The translations under genes and the position numbers were made by a program. This document shows positions 8,943-16,469 of a stretch of 64,000 bases of DNA, in pieces. Each line of letters starts with the position of its first letter. Within the stretch, counting starts at the first letter, position 1. The stretch comes from VYFG01 sp965204165 (GTDB taxonomy: Bacteria; Pseudomonadota; Gammaproteobacteria; Arenicellales; Poriferihabitantaceae), in NCBI GenBank assembly GCA_965204165.1, contig OZ241969.1, positions 2,294,001 through 2,358,000 on the forward strand, in the 5' to 3' direction. The notes below the pieces were generated by a model. That model did no database searches, was not told the DNA's origin, and was given only the letters and a program-made list of their open reading frames with translations.

Positions 8943-9213
8943 ATCACGCCGTGACCGGCGGGTGTTCAGGTCGATTCTTCAGCGTTTACCGACCCGATGA
9001 GTTCTACAGCCCCAGTGGTGGCTGTAACGACCGCTGCGCCCCGATCCCTTTAAAACCACAACCTCCTGCGGATCACACTCCCTGACACAATGGAGCTAAC
9101 CCTTAGCGGGAATTGCTGAAGGTGATAGAGAGATACGGAAAAAACTTTTTCGTAAAGTTTTTCAGGAATTCTGGTATCATACAGTTCCAATTTCATGAAC
9201 CAGGTGAAATTGG

Positions 9214-10092
9214 ATGCGTGAACCATCAAATCGCAAACACTTGAGCGCACAGGGATTGCTGCAGTCGATCCGGTCGAGTTTCGAGGAGATTCCGGACACG
9301 AAGCGCACCCGCAAGTTCCCGTTGTCGGACGTCATGATGTCGGCGCTGGCGATGTTCGGTCTGAAATATCCATCGCTGCTGCAGTTCGAGCGGTCGCAGT
9401 CCGAGGAAGCGGTGCGGCACAATCTGAAGCATCTGTACGGGGTGGCGCAGGCGCCGAGCGACACGTACATGAGGGAACGGCTGGACGAATTGGACCCGGG
9501 GGTGTTCGAGCCGGTATACAAGCGGCTGTTTGCGCTGCTGCAGCGGGGCAAGGGTCTGGAGGGTTTCGAGGTGCTGGACGGCCGCTATGTGCTGTCGGTG
9601 GACGGCACCGGGCTGTTCTCCTCGCAGAAGGTGCATTGCGCGCACTGCTGCAGCAAGCATCATCGTGACGGTCGGGTGACGTACTATCACCAGTTGCTCG
9701 GTGCGGTGCTGGTGCATCCGGACTGCCGCGAGGTGATCCCCCTGATGCCAGAACCGATCCTGAAGGGGGACGGATCCGGCAAGAACGACTGTGAGCGGAA
9801 TGCCGCAAGGCGGCTGCTGAAGCGTGTCCGTCGCAACCATCCGCATTTGCGGTTGCTGGTGGTTGAAGATGGCCTGGCCTCGAACGGTCCGCACATCCGG
9901 CTGCTGGAGTCACTGGACATGCGCTATGTGCTGGGTGCGAAGGAAGGGGACCACCGGTTTCTGTACGACTGGGTGTCGAAGACCCGGGGCGTTCCGGAAC
10001 ATGAGTGCCGGGACGGGCAGGGGGTAGTGCATCGCTTCCGGTATCTGAACCGGGTGCCGTTGAACGACGACCACTTTGATCTGGAGGTGAAC
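9214..10092 (+). pseudogene. IS4-like transposase, 5' part of the disrupted outer copy
   Basis: Identical to the first 293 codons of the intact transposase at 7632, then cut by the IS66-like element. The frame runs 18 codons into the IS66 left end before a stop at 10146, so the truncated protein keeps the first two catalytic acidic residues but lacks the glutamate. The remainder is at 12384-12823. Confidence 0.9.
10085..10092. repeat. Target-site duplication AGGTGAAC of IS66-like element 1
   Basis: AGGTGAAC at 10085-10092 is repeated at 12384-12391 on the other side of the IS66-like element. Eight base pairs is the standard IS66-family duplication length. Confidence 0.93.
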
Positions 10093-10134
10093 GTAACTAC
10101 TCACCCCTTATTTGCCCCATATCCCATCTGTAGG

Positions 10135-10163
10135 TTGACAGTATAGAATATTTTCCCTATCGT
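10135..10163 (+). promoter_or_regulatory. Promoter of the methylase-transposase unit
   Basis: A perfect -35 TTGACA (10135-10140), 17 bp, then TATCGT (10158-10163). It lies 36 bp upstream of the methylase ATG and inside the element. A short inverted repeat (CGGGTT...AACCCG, about 10165-10191) covers the leader and may affect translation. Confidence 0.6.
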
Positions 10164-10198
10164 TCGGGTTTCGGACCACGAGACGAACCCGCACACAG

Positions 10199-10888
10199 AT
10201 GGGGAACCGCTATTTCGGCTCCAAGGGAGCTTCGGGGCTGTGCCAGCCTCTGATCGCCCTGATGCCGCCGCACTCGGTGTATATCGAAACCCACCTTGGC
10301 GGTGGGGCGATCATGAAGCGCAAGCCGGGGGCCCTGCGGAACATCGGCATAGACTGCAACGCCAGGGCGCTGGAAGGATTCCAGTGCGACTATCCGGTGG
10401 AACTGGTGCATGGCTGCTGTCACCGGTATCTCCGGACGTTTCCGTTTGACGGCACGGAACTGGTCTACTGCGACCCGCCGTATCTGCAAAGTACGCGCAA
10501 GTCGGGCCGCCGCTACCGGCACGACTACAGGAACAGCGACCACGAGGGCTTGCTGGCGCTGATCCGCGGCCTTCCCTGCTCGGTGATGATCTCGGGGTAT
10601 CCTTCGCGGATGTACGACGACTGGCTGGGGGATTGGGGCAGCGTGTCGCTTCAGGTGATGAACCAGGCGGGTGTGGTGACGGAGAAGGTGTGGTTCAACT
10701 TCACGCCGGACCGGGTTCACTGGCCGCGTTATGCGGGCCGGAACTTCACCCATCGCCAGGCGGTGAAGCGCAAGGCCCAGAGTTGGGGCCGGCGCTACCG
10801 GGGGATGCCGCATGGGGAACGCCTGGCGGTGCTGTCGGCGATGATGGCGGTGGAGGCGGAGGAGGCCGTGGAGGCGAGGGAGGAGTGA
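10199..10888 (+). CDS. DNA adenine methylase (D12 class) carried by IS66-like element
   Basis: The protein has 229 residues. It shows the layout of Dam-type N6-adenine methyltransferases: an N-terminal NRYFGSKG (compare YxGGK/YLGSK), the SAM-binding loop IETHLGGGAI at about 29-38, and the catalytic motif IV VYCDPPYLQ at about 90-98. The C-terminus is basic (RYAGRNFTHRQAVKRKAQSW). The E normally found in the loop (EPFxGGG) is present, but P is replaced by T. The gene starts 106 bp inside the transposon, behind a consensus-like promoter, and ends 4 bp before the transposase start. No restriction endonuclease gene accompanies it, so a restriction-modification role is unlikely. Methylating the element or controlling transposition is an inference. 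Confidence 0.82.
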   Translation: MGNRYFGSKGASGLCQPLIALMPPHSVYIETHLGGGAIMKRKPGALRNIGIDCNARALEGFQCDYPVELVHGCCHRYLRTFPFDGTELVYCDPPYLQSTRKSGRRYRHDYRNSDHEGLLALIRGLPCSVMISGYPSRMYDDWLGDWGSVSLQVMNQAGVVTEKVWFNFTPDRVHWPRYAGRNFTHRQAVKRKAQSWGRRYRGMPHGERLAVLSAMMAVEAEEAVEAREE

Positions 10889-10892
10889 ATCC

Positions 10893-12350
10893 ATGGGGAC
10901 GGTGAACCGGGTTGCGCTGCGCGAGGAGTTCGATGCGCACCGGGAGAGTTTCCGGTCACTGTGCAGGGAGGGCAAGGTCAGCGCGGAATGCGAGGTGCTG
11001 TTCAACGCCCTGTTGATGCTGATGGAGTTGATGATGGCGGTGTTCATGGAAAAGACCACCCGCAAGACGCCGGTGAACGCGAGCCTGCCGCCGTCCCGTG
11101 AGGGGAAGGATGAGACCGCGGCACGCCCCGGGAGCCGTGGCAGGGGACCGGAGCAGCCGCACTGGGAAACGGGCCATACCCGTCTGGTGAGTGAAACCGG
11201 GGTATCCCCGGTGACGGAATGTTCGGCCTGCGGCAGGAACCTGGTGCGGGTACGGTGCGAGGGCCATGAGCGTCGCACCCTGGTGGACATCGTGTTCGAG
11301 ACCCGGGAATACCACGTGGATGCCGAGATCAAGACCTGTCCGCGCTGCCATGCCGAGAACCGGGGCGCCTTTCCGGACGGCCTGCCGGGTCCGCTGCAGT
11401 ACGGACACGGCATCATCGCGTTCGCCGCCCACCTGATGGTGGCGCAGATGGTGCCGCTGAAGCGTGTGGTCCAGACCATGAAGGCGATGACGGGACGGGC
11501 CATTGCCGAGGCGACCCTGCTGGCCTGGCTGCTGCGCCTGCACGATGCCCTGGCGGACTGGGAGGCTGCCGCCGTCGAGTGCCTGCTGGCCGCGCCGGCG
11601 CTGCATGTGGACGAGACCTCGATCCGCATCGACCGCAAGAACCACTGGCTGCACGACTGCAGCGCCGGAGACCTCACCCTGAAGTTCTGCCACCCCAAGC
11701 GGGGCGGCGAGGCGATCCGGGACATCGGCATCATCCCCCGGTACGGCGGCGTCCTGGTCCATGACCGCTGGGCCAGCTATCTTGCCTGTGACCACTGCGA
11801 CCACGCCCTGTGCGGCGGCCACCTCCTGCGGGATCTGCAGTTCCTCATCGACGCCCATGATCCGGCCTGGGCGAGGCGGATGAAGAAACTGCTCCGGGAC
11901 GCCGCCCGCAAGGTCAGGGAAAGCCCGGACAAGGTGCTGTCCGCAAAAGAATGCGCCGCCCTGCAAAAGCGCTACCGGACCATCCTGACCCAGGGGAAGA
12001 AGGAACTCCCGGCAACCCCTGTGCGCACCGGCGGGAAAAAGCGCGGGCGCATCGCGAAATCCGACGCGGAGAACCTGTGGGAGGCCATGGGAAAGCATGA
12101 AACCGAAGTCCTGCGGTTCGCCAGGGACCCCGCGGTCAGCTTCACCAACAACCTGTCCGAAAGGAACCTCCGGATGGCCAAGGTCAAGCAGAAAGTGTCC
12201 GGCTGTTTCCGTACATACAAATACGCCGTCGCATGGTGCCGGGTCTCAAGCTATCTGCTGTCCATGTCCTATCAGGGTTACAATCCTCTTGCCGCCATCG
12301 AGATCGCTCTCAAGGGAAAGGCCGCCCACATGCTCAAGACACCTGAATGA
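10893..12350 (+). CDS. IS66-family transposase (TnpC type)
   Basis: The protein has 485 residues. The N-terminal helical region is followed by a zinc-ribbon pair (CSACGRN at about 111 and CPRCHAEN at about 150). The DDE core has ALHVDETSIRID (first D), LVHDRWASY (second D) and NNLSERNLRMAKVKQKVSG (E), the classic IS66 TnpC signature. The C-terminal YNPLAAIE segment is also typical. It probably shares the upstream promoter and is translated right after the methylase. A perfect 8-bp hairpin (CACCTGAA / TTCAGGTG) spans the stop codon at 12340-12360. Confidence 0.93.
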   Translation: MGTVNRVALREEFDAHRESFRSLCREGKVSAECEVLFNALLMLMELMMAVFMEKTTRKTPVNASLPPSREGKDETAARPGSRGRGPEQPHWETGHTRLVSETGVSPVTECSACGRNLVRVRCEGHERRTLVDIVFETREYHVDAEIKTCPRCHAENRGAFPDGLPGPLQYGHGIIAFAAHLMVAQMVPLKRVVQTMKAMTGRAIAEATLLAWLLRLHDALADWEAAAVECLLAAPALHVDETSIRIDRKNHWLHDCSAGDLTLKFCHPKRGGEAIRDIGIIPRYGGVLVHDRWASYLACDHCDHALCGGHLLRDLQFLIDAHDPAWARRMKKLLRDAARKVRESPDKVLSAKECAALQKRYRTILTQGKKELPATPVRTGGKKRGRIAKSDAENLWEAMGKHETEVLRFARDPAVSFTNNLSERNLRMAKVKQKVSGCFRTYKYAVAWCRVSSYLLSMSYQGYNPLAAIEIALKGKAAHMLKTPE

Positions 12351-12360
12351 CCTTCAGGTG
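12340..12360 (+). other. Hairpin over the IS66 transposase stop codon
   Basis: CACCTGAA, loop TGACC, TTCAGGTG: a perfect 8-bp stem with the stop codon in the loop. There is no T-run, so it is not a standard terminator. It ends 23 bp from the transposon end. Confidence 0.5.
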
Positions 12361-12383
12361 CTCCACAGGGGGCTAGTAGTTAC

Positions 12384-12823
12384 AGGTGAACTTCCTTGAG
12401 TACCGGGAGCACCGTCCCGGGGGCAAGGTGCAGCGCTTTTGCTGGGTCACCGATATCCCGATCGACGAATCGAACCTGATGGAGTTGATGCGGGCCGGCC
12501 GGGCCCGCTGGAAGATAGAGAACGAAACCTTCAACACGCTGAAGAACCAGGGTTACGGCCTGGAACACAATTATGGTCACGGCAACAAGCACCTGTCGAC
12601 GGTGCTGATGCACCTGATGATGCTGGCGTTTCTGGTGGACCAGATCCAGTTGCGCTGCTGTGCCGTATTCAATGCGGCACACCAGGCCATGTACAGCCGC
12701 GCCGCGCTGTGGCGCAAGATGAGGGGCCTGTTCAGCCTGTTCCTGATAGACAGTTGGGAGAAACTGTATCAGGTCATTGCGCGGGGGTACAAAAACAATC
12801 CCGCGCTGCCTGAACCGCCCTGA
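12384..12823 (+). pseudogene. IS4-like transposase, 3' part of the disrupted outer copy
   Basis: Carries the last roughly 145 codons of the IS4-like transposase, identical to the end of the intact copy and including the RWKIENETFN catalytic helix. The first eight bases are the IS66 target duplication. An ATG created near the junction (12386) could start a short fragment, but nothing suggests it is functional. Confidence 0.88.
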
Positions 12824-12998
12824 ATCACGCCGTGACCGGCGGGTGTTCAGGTCGATTCTTCAGCGTTTACCGACCCGATGAGTTCTACAGCCCCAGTGGT
12901 GGCTGTAACGACCGCTGCGCCCCGATCCCTTTAAAACCACAACCTCCTGCGGATCACACTCCCTGACACAATGGAGCTAACCCTTAGCGGGAATTGCT

Positions 12999-13008
12999 GG
13001 CGGCCGGC
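12999..13008. repeat. Overlapping target duplications of two elements
   Basis: Bases 13000-13008 (GCGGCCGGC) are the right duplication of the outer IS4-like element. Bases 12999-13007 (GGCGGCCGG) are the left duplication of the ISAs1-type element, matching 15123-15131. The IS4-like insertion duplicated eight bases of the older site plus the first C of the ISAs1-type end. Confidence 0.75.
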
Positions 13009-13065
13009 AGGGTAATTCTTTTCTGCAGAGTTTTTTCTTCCGGTCAAAGGACTTACCCCAAACAC

Positions 13066-13094
13066 TGGACTTTTCCCCCGGGTACTGGTATAAA
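13066..13094 (+). promoter_or_regulatory. Promoter of the DUF4338-transposase gene
   Basis: TGGACT (13066-13071), 17 bp, TATAAA (13089-13094), with an extended -10 TG two bases upstream. It lies 35 bp before the GTG start and inside the element. Confidence 0.6.
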
Positions 13095-13129
13095 TCCCGT
13101 CACAAGACCATCAGACGGACATACGCAAG

Positions 13130-14182
13130 GTGGACCTTTCAGAGGTGTCGGTAGACATCATACCGGCGAGAGATGAATCCCGGTTCCGGGATCTGATGCA
13201 GGCGCATCACTATCTCGGCGCGGTGCCGGCGCGGGGCGAGACGCTGCGCTATGTGGCCCATCACCGGGGGCGCTGGCTGGCACTGGCCATGTTCTCGGCA
13301 TCGGCGCTGAAATGCGGCGCCCGGGACCGGTGGATCGGCTGGGAGTACGGCATCCGGTTCGGCCGCCTGCACCTGATCACCAACAACTCGCGCTTCCTGA
13401 TCCTGCCCGGCGCACCGCGCAACCTCGGCTCGCGCGTGCTTTCCCTGTGCACCCGCCGCCTCGCCCGCGACTGGCCGCTCCGCTTCGGTCACGGCCTCCT
13501 GCTGGTGGAGACCTTCGTCGACCCCGCCCGCTTCCACGGCACCGTCTACCGCGCCGCCAACTGGATCGAGGTCGGGCATACCCGGGGCTTCGGCCGCGAG
13601 GGCCCGGGCTACAGCGAACACGCAAATCCCAAGCTCGTCTTCGTCCATCCCCTGTCGCGCACCGCCCGCGCCCGCCTCCGGGACCCCTGCCTCGACACCA
13701 CACTGCAACATGGAGTACCCAGGATGACTCTCACCGCCGAACAGATGCGATCCCTGCCCGACTTCTTCCGCGACATCGACGATCCCCGACGCCGCCAGGG
13801 CCGCCGCCACGCCCTGTCCACCATGCTGGCATTGGCAGCAGCGGCCACGCTCTGCGGCATGCGCGGCTACAAGGCCATGAGCGAATGGATCGACGACCTC
13901 AGCCCCAGGGTCCTGGAACGTTTCCGCGTACGCCGTTCCAGGAGCGGACACCAGGTGCCCAGCCTGTCCGCCATCCGCAGCGTCCTCATCCGCATCGACC
14001 CGGACCAGTTCGATGCCGCCCTGCGGGCGTGGCACCAGGTCCATGGCCCAAAGGACACCGCCATTGCCGTCGACGGCAAGACCATCCGGGGCGCCATCGA
14101 TGACCAGGGCAACCGGCCCCATGTGCTCGGCGCCGTCGGCCACCACACCGGAATCCCCTGGAGTCAAAAAAAGTCGGCCTGA
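13130..14182 (+). CDS. DUF4338 (DruA-like) domain fused to N-terminal half of ISAs1 transposase
   Basis: One 350-codon frame from a GTG start. Residues 1 to about 190 are DUF4338: AHHYLG, RFLILPG, NLGSRVLSL, LVETFVD, FHGTVYRAANWIEVG and TRGFGRE all match the DUF4338 gene at 52472. The winged-helix-like N-terminal extension of that homologue is missing. From Met199 (13724) the frame continues as an ISAs1-family transposase: LPDFFRDIDDPRRRQGRRH, GYKAMSEWI and the first catalytic D in AVDGKTIRGA. A GGAG 8 bases before 13724 could allow separate translation of the transposase. The frame stops at 14182 just after a run of seven A; the rest of the transposase is in the -1 frame. DUF4338 is the domain of Druantia DruA, but none of the other Druantia genes is present. 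Confidence 0.8.
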   Translation: MDLSEVSVDIIPARDESRFRDLMQAHHYLGAVPARGETLRYVAHHRGRWLALAMFSASALKCGARDRWIGWEYGIRFGRLHLITNNSRFLILPGAPRNLGSRVLSLCTRRLARDWPLRFGHGLLLVETFVDPARFHGTVYRAANWIEVGHTRGFGREGPGYSEHANPKLVFVHPLSRTARARLRDPCLDTTLQHGVPRMTLTAEQMRSLPDFFRDIDDPRRRQGRRHALSTMLALAAAATLCGMRGYKAMSEWIDDLSPRVLERFRVRRSRSGHQVPSLSAIRSVLIRIDPDQFDAALRAWHQVHGPKDTAIAVDGKTIRGAIDDQGNRPHVLGAVGHHTGIPWSQKKSA

Positions 14183-14196
14183 AACCGGGGGCCGAT
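14166..14196 (+). other. Candidate -1 ribosomal frameshift site
   Basis: The heptamer A AAA AAG (14167-14173) sits in the correct zero-frame phase (CAA AAA AAG). This is the most slippery -1 signal known in E. coli. A 6-bp stem TCGGCC / GGCCGA (14174-14179, 14190-14195) follows directly, without the 5-9 base spacer usual for stimulatory structures. A -1 shift joins ...PWSQKK to VGLKPGADDETK, restoring a complete ISAs1 transposase. A simple A-run length mutation would give the same sequence. Confidence 0.55.
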
Positions 14197-14907
14197 GACG
14201 AAACCAAACGCACCAACGAGATCGGCATCGTCATCCCGCTGCTCGACACCCTCTCCGACATCGAAGGATGCACCATCACCACCGATGCCATGCTCACCCA
14301 ACGCAAGCTCGCCGACTATCTCCACGGACGCCGCGCCCACTACCTCTTCACCGTCAAGGGCAACCAGAAAAACCTGCTCGCCGATATCCGACTGCTCCTC
14401 GACCGCCACATCCAGCGCCGTCCGCCGGACTTCACCGACCAGGCCCCCAAACCCGTCCATGGCCGCCGGGAGCGCCGTTCCGTCTGGGTCTCGGACAAGC
14501 TCAACCACTACCTCCAGTTCCCCAACGTCGGACAGGTCTTCGCCGTGATGCGTGAAACCACCGAAACCGCAACCGGCAGGAAACGCCGTGAGATCGCCTA
14601 CGGAATCACCAGCCTGACCCCAAATGACGCCTCCCCCGAGCGAATCCTCTCCCTCAACCGCGGGCACTGGTCCGTCGAGGCCATGCATCATGTCCTCGAC
14701 TGGACCTTCGACGAGGACCGCAGCCGAATCCGGGCCGGACACGGTCCCCAGAACATGTCCCGCCTCAGGCGATTCGCCATCGGCATCATACAGAGCCGGG
14801 GACTCGCCGTCGCCGAAACCATGCGCCACCTCGCCAGGAATCCCCGACGCATGCTCGACTTCCTCAAGATGACCGACAACGCCAGGCCAAACCCGGCTAC
14901 CGGCTGA
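14173..14907 (+). CDS. ISAs1-family transposase, C-terminal half (-1 frame)
   Basis: The 244 codons after the A-run encode the rest of the transposase: NEIGIVIPLLDTL, the second catalytic D in TTDAMLTQ, LFTVKGNQKN, and the glutamate in LNRGHWSVEAMHHVLDW followed by DEDRSRIR. There is no good independent start near the junction; the first ATG (14290) lies after the second catalytic residue. The half is thus only useful as a frameshift or slippage product of the upstream gene, or else the transposase is mutated. The uninterrupted -1 frame without further stops argues that it has been under selection until recently. Confidence 0.75.
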   Translation, partial: VGLKPGADDETKRTNEIGIVIPLLDTLSDIEGCTITTDAMLTQRKLADYLHGRRAHYLFTVKGNQKNLLADIRLLLDRHIQRRPPDFTDQAPKPVHGRRERRSVWVSDKLNHYLQFPNVGQVFAVMRETTETATGRKRREIAYGITSLTPNDASPERILSLNRGHWSVEAMHHVLDWTFDEDRSRIRAGHGPQNMSRLRRFAIGIIQSRGLAVAETMRHLARNPRRMLDFLKMTDNARPNPATG

Positions 14908-15122
14908 GCATCCCTCCAGGCCCCGAATCCTCAGCCCCTCAACACACAGGGGCGGGAACAGTCATGCCTCAACGGAACGGAAATCCACCTCCGGGAACAT
15001 CAACCTGCCCGGTGTAACCACCATGGCGCCCAATTCAGTCCAAAGTGGCCAAAATAATCCGTGATAAATCCCAAGCACGGCAGTAACGATCTCTTCGGGC
15101 GAATCAGAACAAATTTGCCTTG

Positions 15123-15131
15123 GGCGGCCGG
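15123..15131. repeat. Right target duplication of the ISAs1-type element
   Basis: GGCGGCCGG, identical to 12999-13007. Beyond it the sequence is the original upstream region of yebC. Confidence 0.7.
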
Positions 15132-15246
15132 CGGTCCGGCTCCCGCAGGGGGCCTTGAATATGCTACACTCCGGGCCGAAATTTTCGACCTTCGGAACAT
15201 GCTCCGGAGGCGAATCCCCTTCCATCCAGGTACTCCCGTTTCCCCC

Positions 15247-15972
15247 ATGGCAGGTCACAGCAAATGGGCCAACATCAAGTTCCGTAAAGCTGCACAGGAC
15301 GCCAAGCGGGGCAAGATATTCACCAAGATTATCAAGGAGATCACCGTGGCCGCCCGGATCGGCGGCAGTGATCCCGACGCCAATCCCAGGCTGCGCACCG
15401 CCATCGACAAGGCGCTGGCGGCGAACATGACCCGGGACACGATCGAGCGCGCCACCAAGCGCGGTGCCGGCGAACTGGACGGGGTGGATTACGAGGATAT
15501 CCGCTACGAGGGTTACGGCCCCGGCGGCGTCGCCGTGCTGGTGGAAACCTCCACCGACAACCGCAACCGCACCGTGAGCGAGGTGCGGCACGCATTCAGC
15601 AAGCACGGAGGCAACCTGGGCACCGACGGTTCCGTGGCGTACCTGTTCAACAAGGTCGGCTCCATCGTGTTTTCGGACAGTGATGACGAGGACCGGATCA
15701 TGGAGATCGCACTGGAAGCCGGTGCCGAGGATATCGAAAGCCAGGATGGCATCACCGAGGTCACCACCTCTCCGGAAGACCTGCACCAGGTTGAACAGGC
15801 CTTCCGCGATTCCGGCATGGTGCCCGAAATGGCTGAGGTCATCCAGCGGCCGACCACCGAGACCGAGATTTCCGGCGGGGACGCGGAGAAGATCGCCAGG
15901 CTGGTCGGCGCCCTGGAGGAACTGGATGATGTACAGGACGTGTTCACCAACGCCAATTTCGTTGAAGCCTGA
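15247..15972 (+). CDS. yebC: YebC/PmpR-family protein
   Basis: The protein has 241 residues starting MAGHSKWANIKFRKAAQDAK, the invariant YebC N-terminus. It also has ERATKRGAGELDG, YEGYGPGGVAVLVE and GNLGTDGSVAYLF. YebC proteins are DNA-binding regulators in some species and, more recently, are linked to translation of difficult proline-containing motifs. The stop overlaps the ruvC start by one base (TGATG). The ISAs1-type element ends 124 bp upstream and may have replaced or moved the original promoter. Confidence 0.95.
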   Translation: MAGHSKWANIKFRKAAQDAKRGKIFTKIIKEITVAARIGGSDPDANPRLRTAIDKALAANMTRDTIERATKRGAGELDGVDYEDIRYEGYGPGGVAVLVETSTDNRNRTVSEVRHAFSKHGGNLGTDGSVAYLFNKVGSIVFSDSDDEDRIMEIALEAGAEDIESQDGITEVTTSPEDLHQVEQAFRDSGMVPEMAEVIQRPTTETEISGGDAEKIARLVGALEELDDVQDVFTNANFVEA

Positions 15973-16469
15973 TGCGGGTGCTGGGAATCGACCCGGGTTC
16001 CCGAGTCACCGGTCTCGGCATCGTGGAATCCAGTAACCAGAGTCTCATTGCCCTGCACAGCGAAAACCTGCGCCTCGGTGACGGGCCCCTGCCGGACCGG
16101 CTGGGTGCAATCTACCGACGGGTGGCTGACCTGGTCCTGGAGTACTCCCTGGAAATGGTGGCCGTGGAGCAGGTGTTCGTTGCCAACAATGCCCGTTCCG
16201 CGCTGGTCCTCGGGCAGGCCCGCGGCAGTGCCATCTGCTCCGCGGTGAACGGAGGCTGTGGCGTGATGGAATACAGCGCGCTGCAGATCAAGCGCGCGGT
16301 GGTGGGCTCCGGCAGTGCCACGAAAGACCAGGTGCAGCACATGGTGCGCATCCTGCTGGGGCTACGTACCTCTCCTGGCAAGGATGCTGCCGATGCGCTG
16401 GCCTGCGCAATCTGCCATATTCACACCAGCGAGGTGAACAGCCGGCTGGGGCAGGGGGTGGTGCAATGA
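15972..16469 (+). CDS. ruvC: Holliday junction endonuclease RuvC
   Basis: The protein has 165 residues. It cleaves Holliday junctions as a dimer. Catalytic acidic residues are visible in MRVLGIDPGSRVTG (D7), VAVEQVFVANNARSAL (E) and KDAADALACAICH (paired D). It is the first of the three resolvasome genes, overlapping yebC by 1 bp and ruvA by 4 bp. Confidence 0.97.
   Translation: MRVLGIDPGSRVTGLGIVESSNQSLIALHSENLRLGDGPLPDRLGAIYRRVADLVLEYSLEMVAVEQVFVANNARSALVLGQARGSAICSAVNGGCGVMEYSALQIKRAVVGSGSATKDQVQHMVRILLGLRTSPGKDAADALACAICHIHTSEVNSRLGQGVVQ

Larger units (their letters stand above)
7500..9118 (+). mobile_element. IS4-like element, intact copy 1 (1619 bp)
   Basis: Inverted repeats CAGCAATTCCCGCT (7500-7513) and complement (9105-9118) bound a single transposase gene. 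The element inserted 46 bp inside the left end of an identical copy, with the 9-bp duplication AAGGTGATA. The coding sequence matches the outer copy base for base where both can be compared, so this transposition is recent and the transposase is probably active. Confidence 0.88.
10093..12383 (+). mobile_element. IS66-like element 1 carrying a DNA adenine methylase (2291 bp)
   Basis: The ends read GTAACTACTCACCCC on the left and, inverted, GTAACTACTAGCCCC on the right. The GTAA tips and the 8-bp duplication are IS66 hallmarks. The element holds two genes in one transcription unit: a D12-class adenine methylase and a TnpC-type transposase. The usual IS66 accessory genes tnpA and tnpB are absent, as in the short IS66 (ISBst12-like) group. 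It interrupts the outer IS4-like transposase and appears structurally intact. Confidence 0.92.
7454..12999 (+). mobile_element. IS4-like element, outer copy (copy 2), split by two later insertions
   Basis: The ends are perfect 14-bp inverted repeats, CAGCAATTCCCGCT at 7454-7467 and its complement at 12986-12999, flanked by 9-bp duplications (7445-7453, 13000-13008). Two elements sit inside it: an identical copy at 7500-9118 and an IS66-like element at 10093-12383. Removing both and one copy of each target duplication leaves 46 + 965 + 608 = 1619 bp, exactly the length of the intact copy. The transposase is therefore disrupted. The family is DDE and IS4-like by the transposase and the 9-bp duplication; the exact subgroup is not certain. 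Confidence 0.88.
13008..15122 (+). mobile_element. ISAs1-type element with DUF4338 domain (2115 bp)
   Basis: The left end CAGGGTAATTCTTTTCTG and the inverted right end CAAGGCAAATTTGTTCTG agree at 13 of 18 positions. GGCGGCCGG flanks both sides (12999-13007, 15123-15131). CAGGG tips and an 8-10 bp duplication suit the ISAs1 family. At 2.1 kb it is longer than a usual ISAs1 element (about 1.2-1.5 kb) because a DUF4338 coding region precedes the transposase. Bases 14908-15122, between the transposase stop and the right end, contain no gene. It is the oldest insertion of the aspS-yebC nest. Confidence 0.75.

Noticed and set aside
10199..10888. Restriction-modification system based on the methylase
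   Set aside because: No endonuclease or specificity gene is nearby, and the gene lies inside a transposon with the transposase.
10157..11734. A 525-codon minus-strand frame over the methylase and IS66 transposase
   Set aside because: Antisense to two genes with clear catalytic motifs; its composition is low complexity with no domain.
13130..13723. A Druantia defence locus based on the DUF4338 domain
   Set aside because: None of the large Druantia helicase or companion genes is present; the domain is inside a transposon and fused to its transposase. The same applies at 52472.
14290..14907. The downstream half of the ISAs1 transposase as an independent gene from the ATG at 14290
   Set aside because: The in-frame homology starts at the A-run (14173), and a protein from 14290 would lack the first two catalytic acidic residues.
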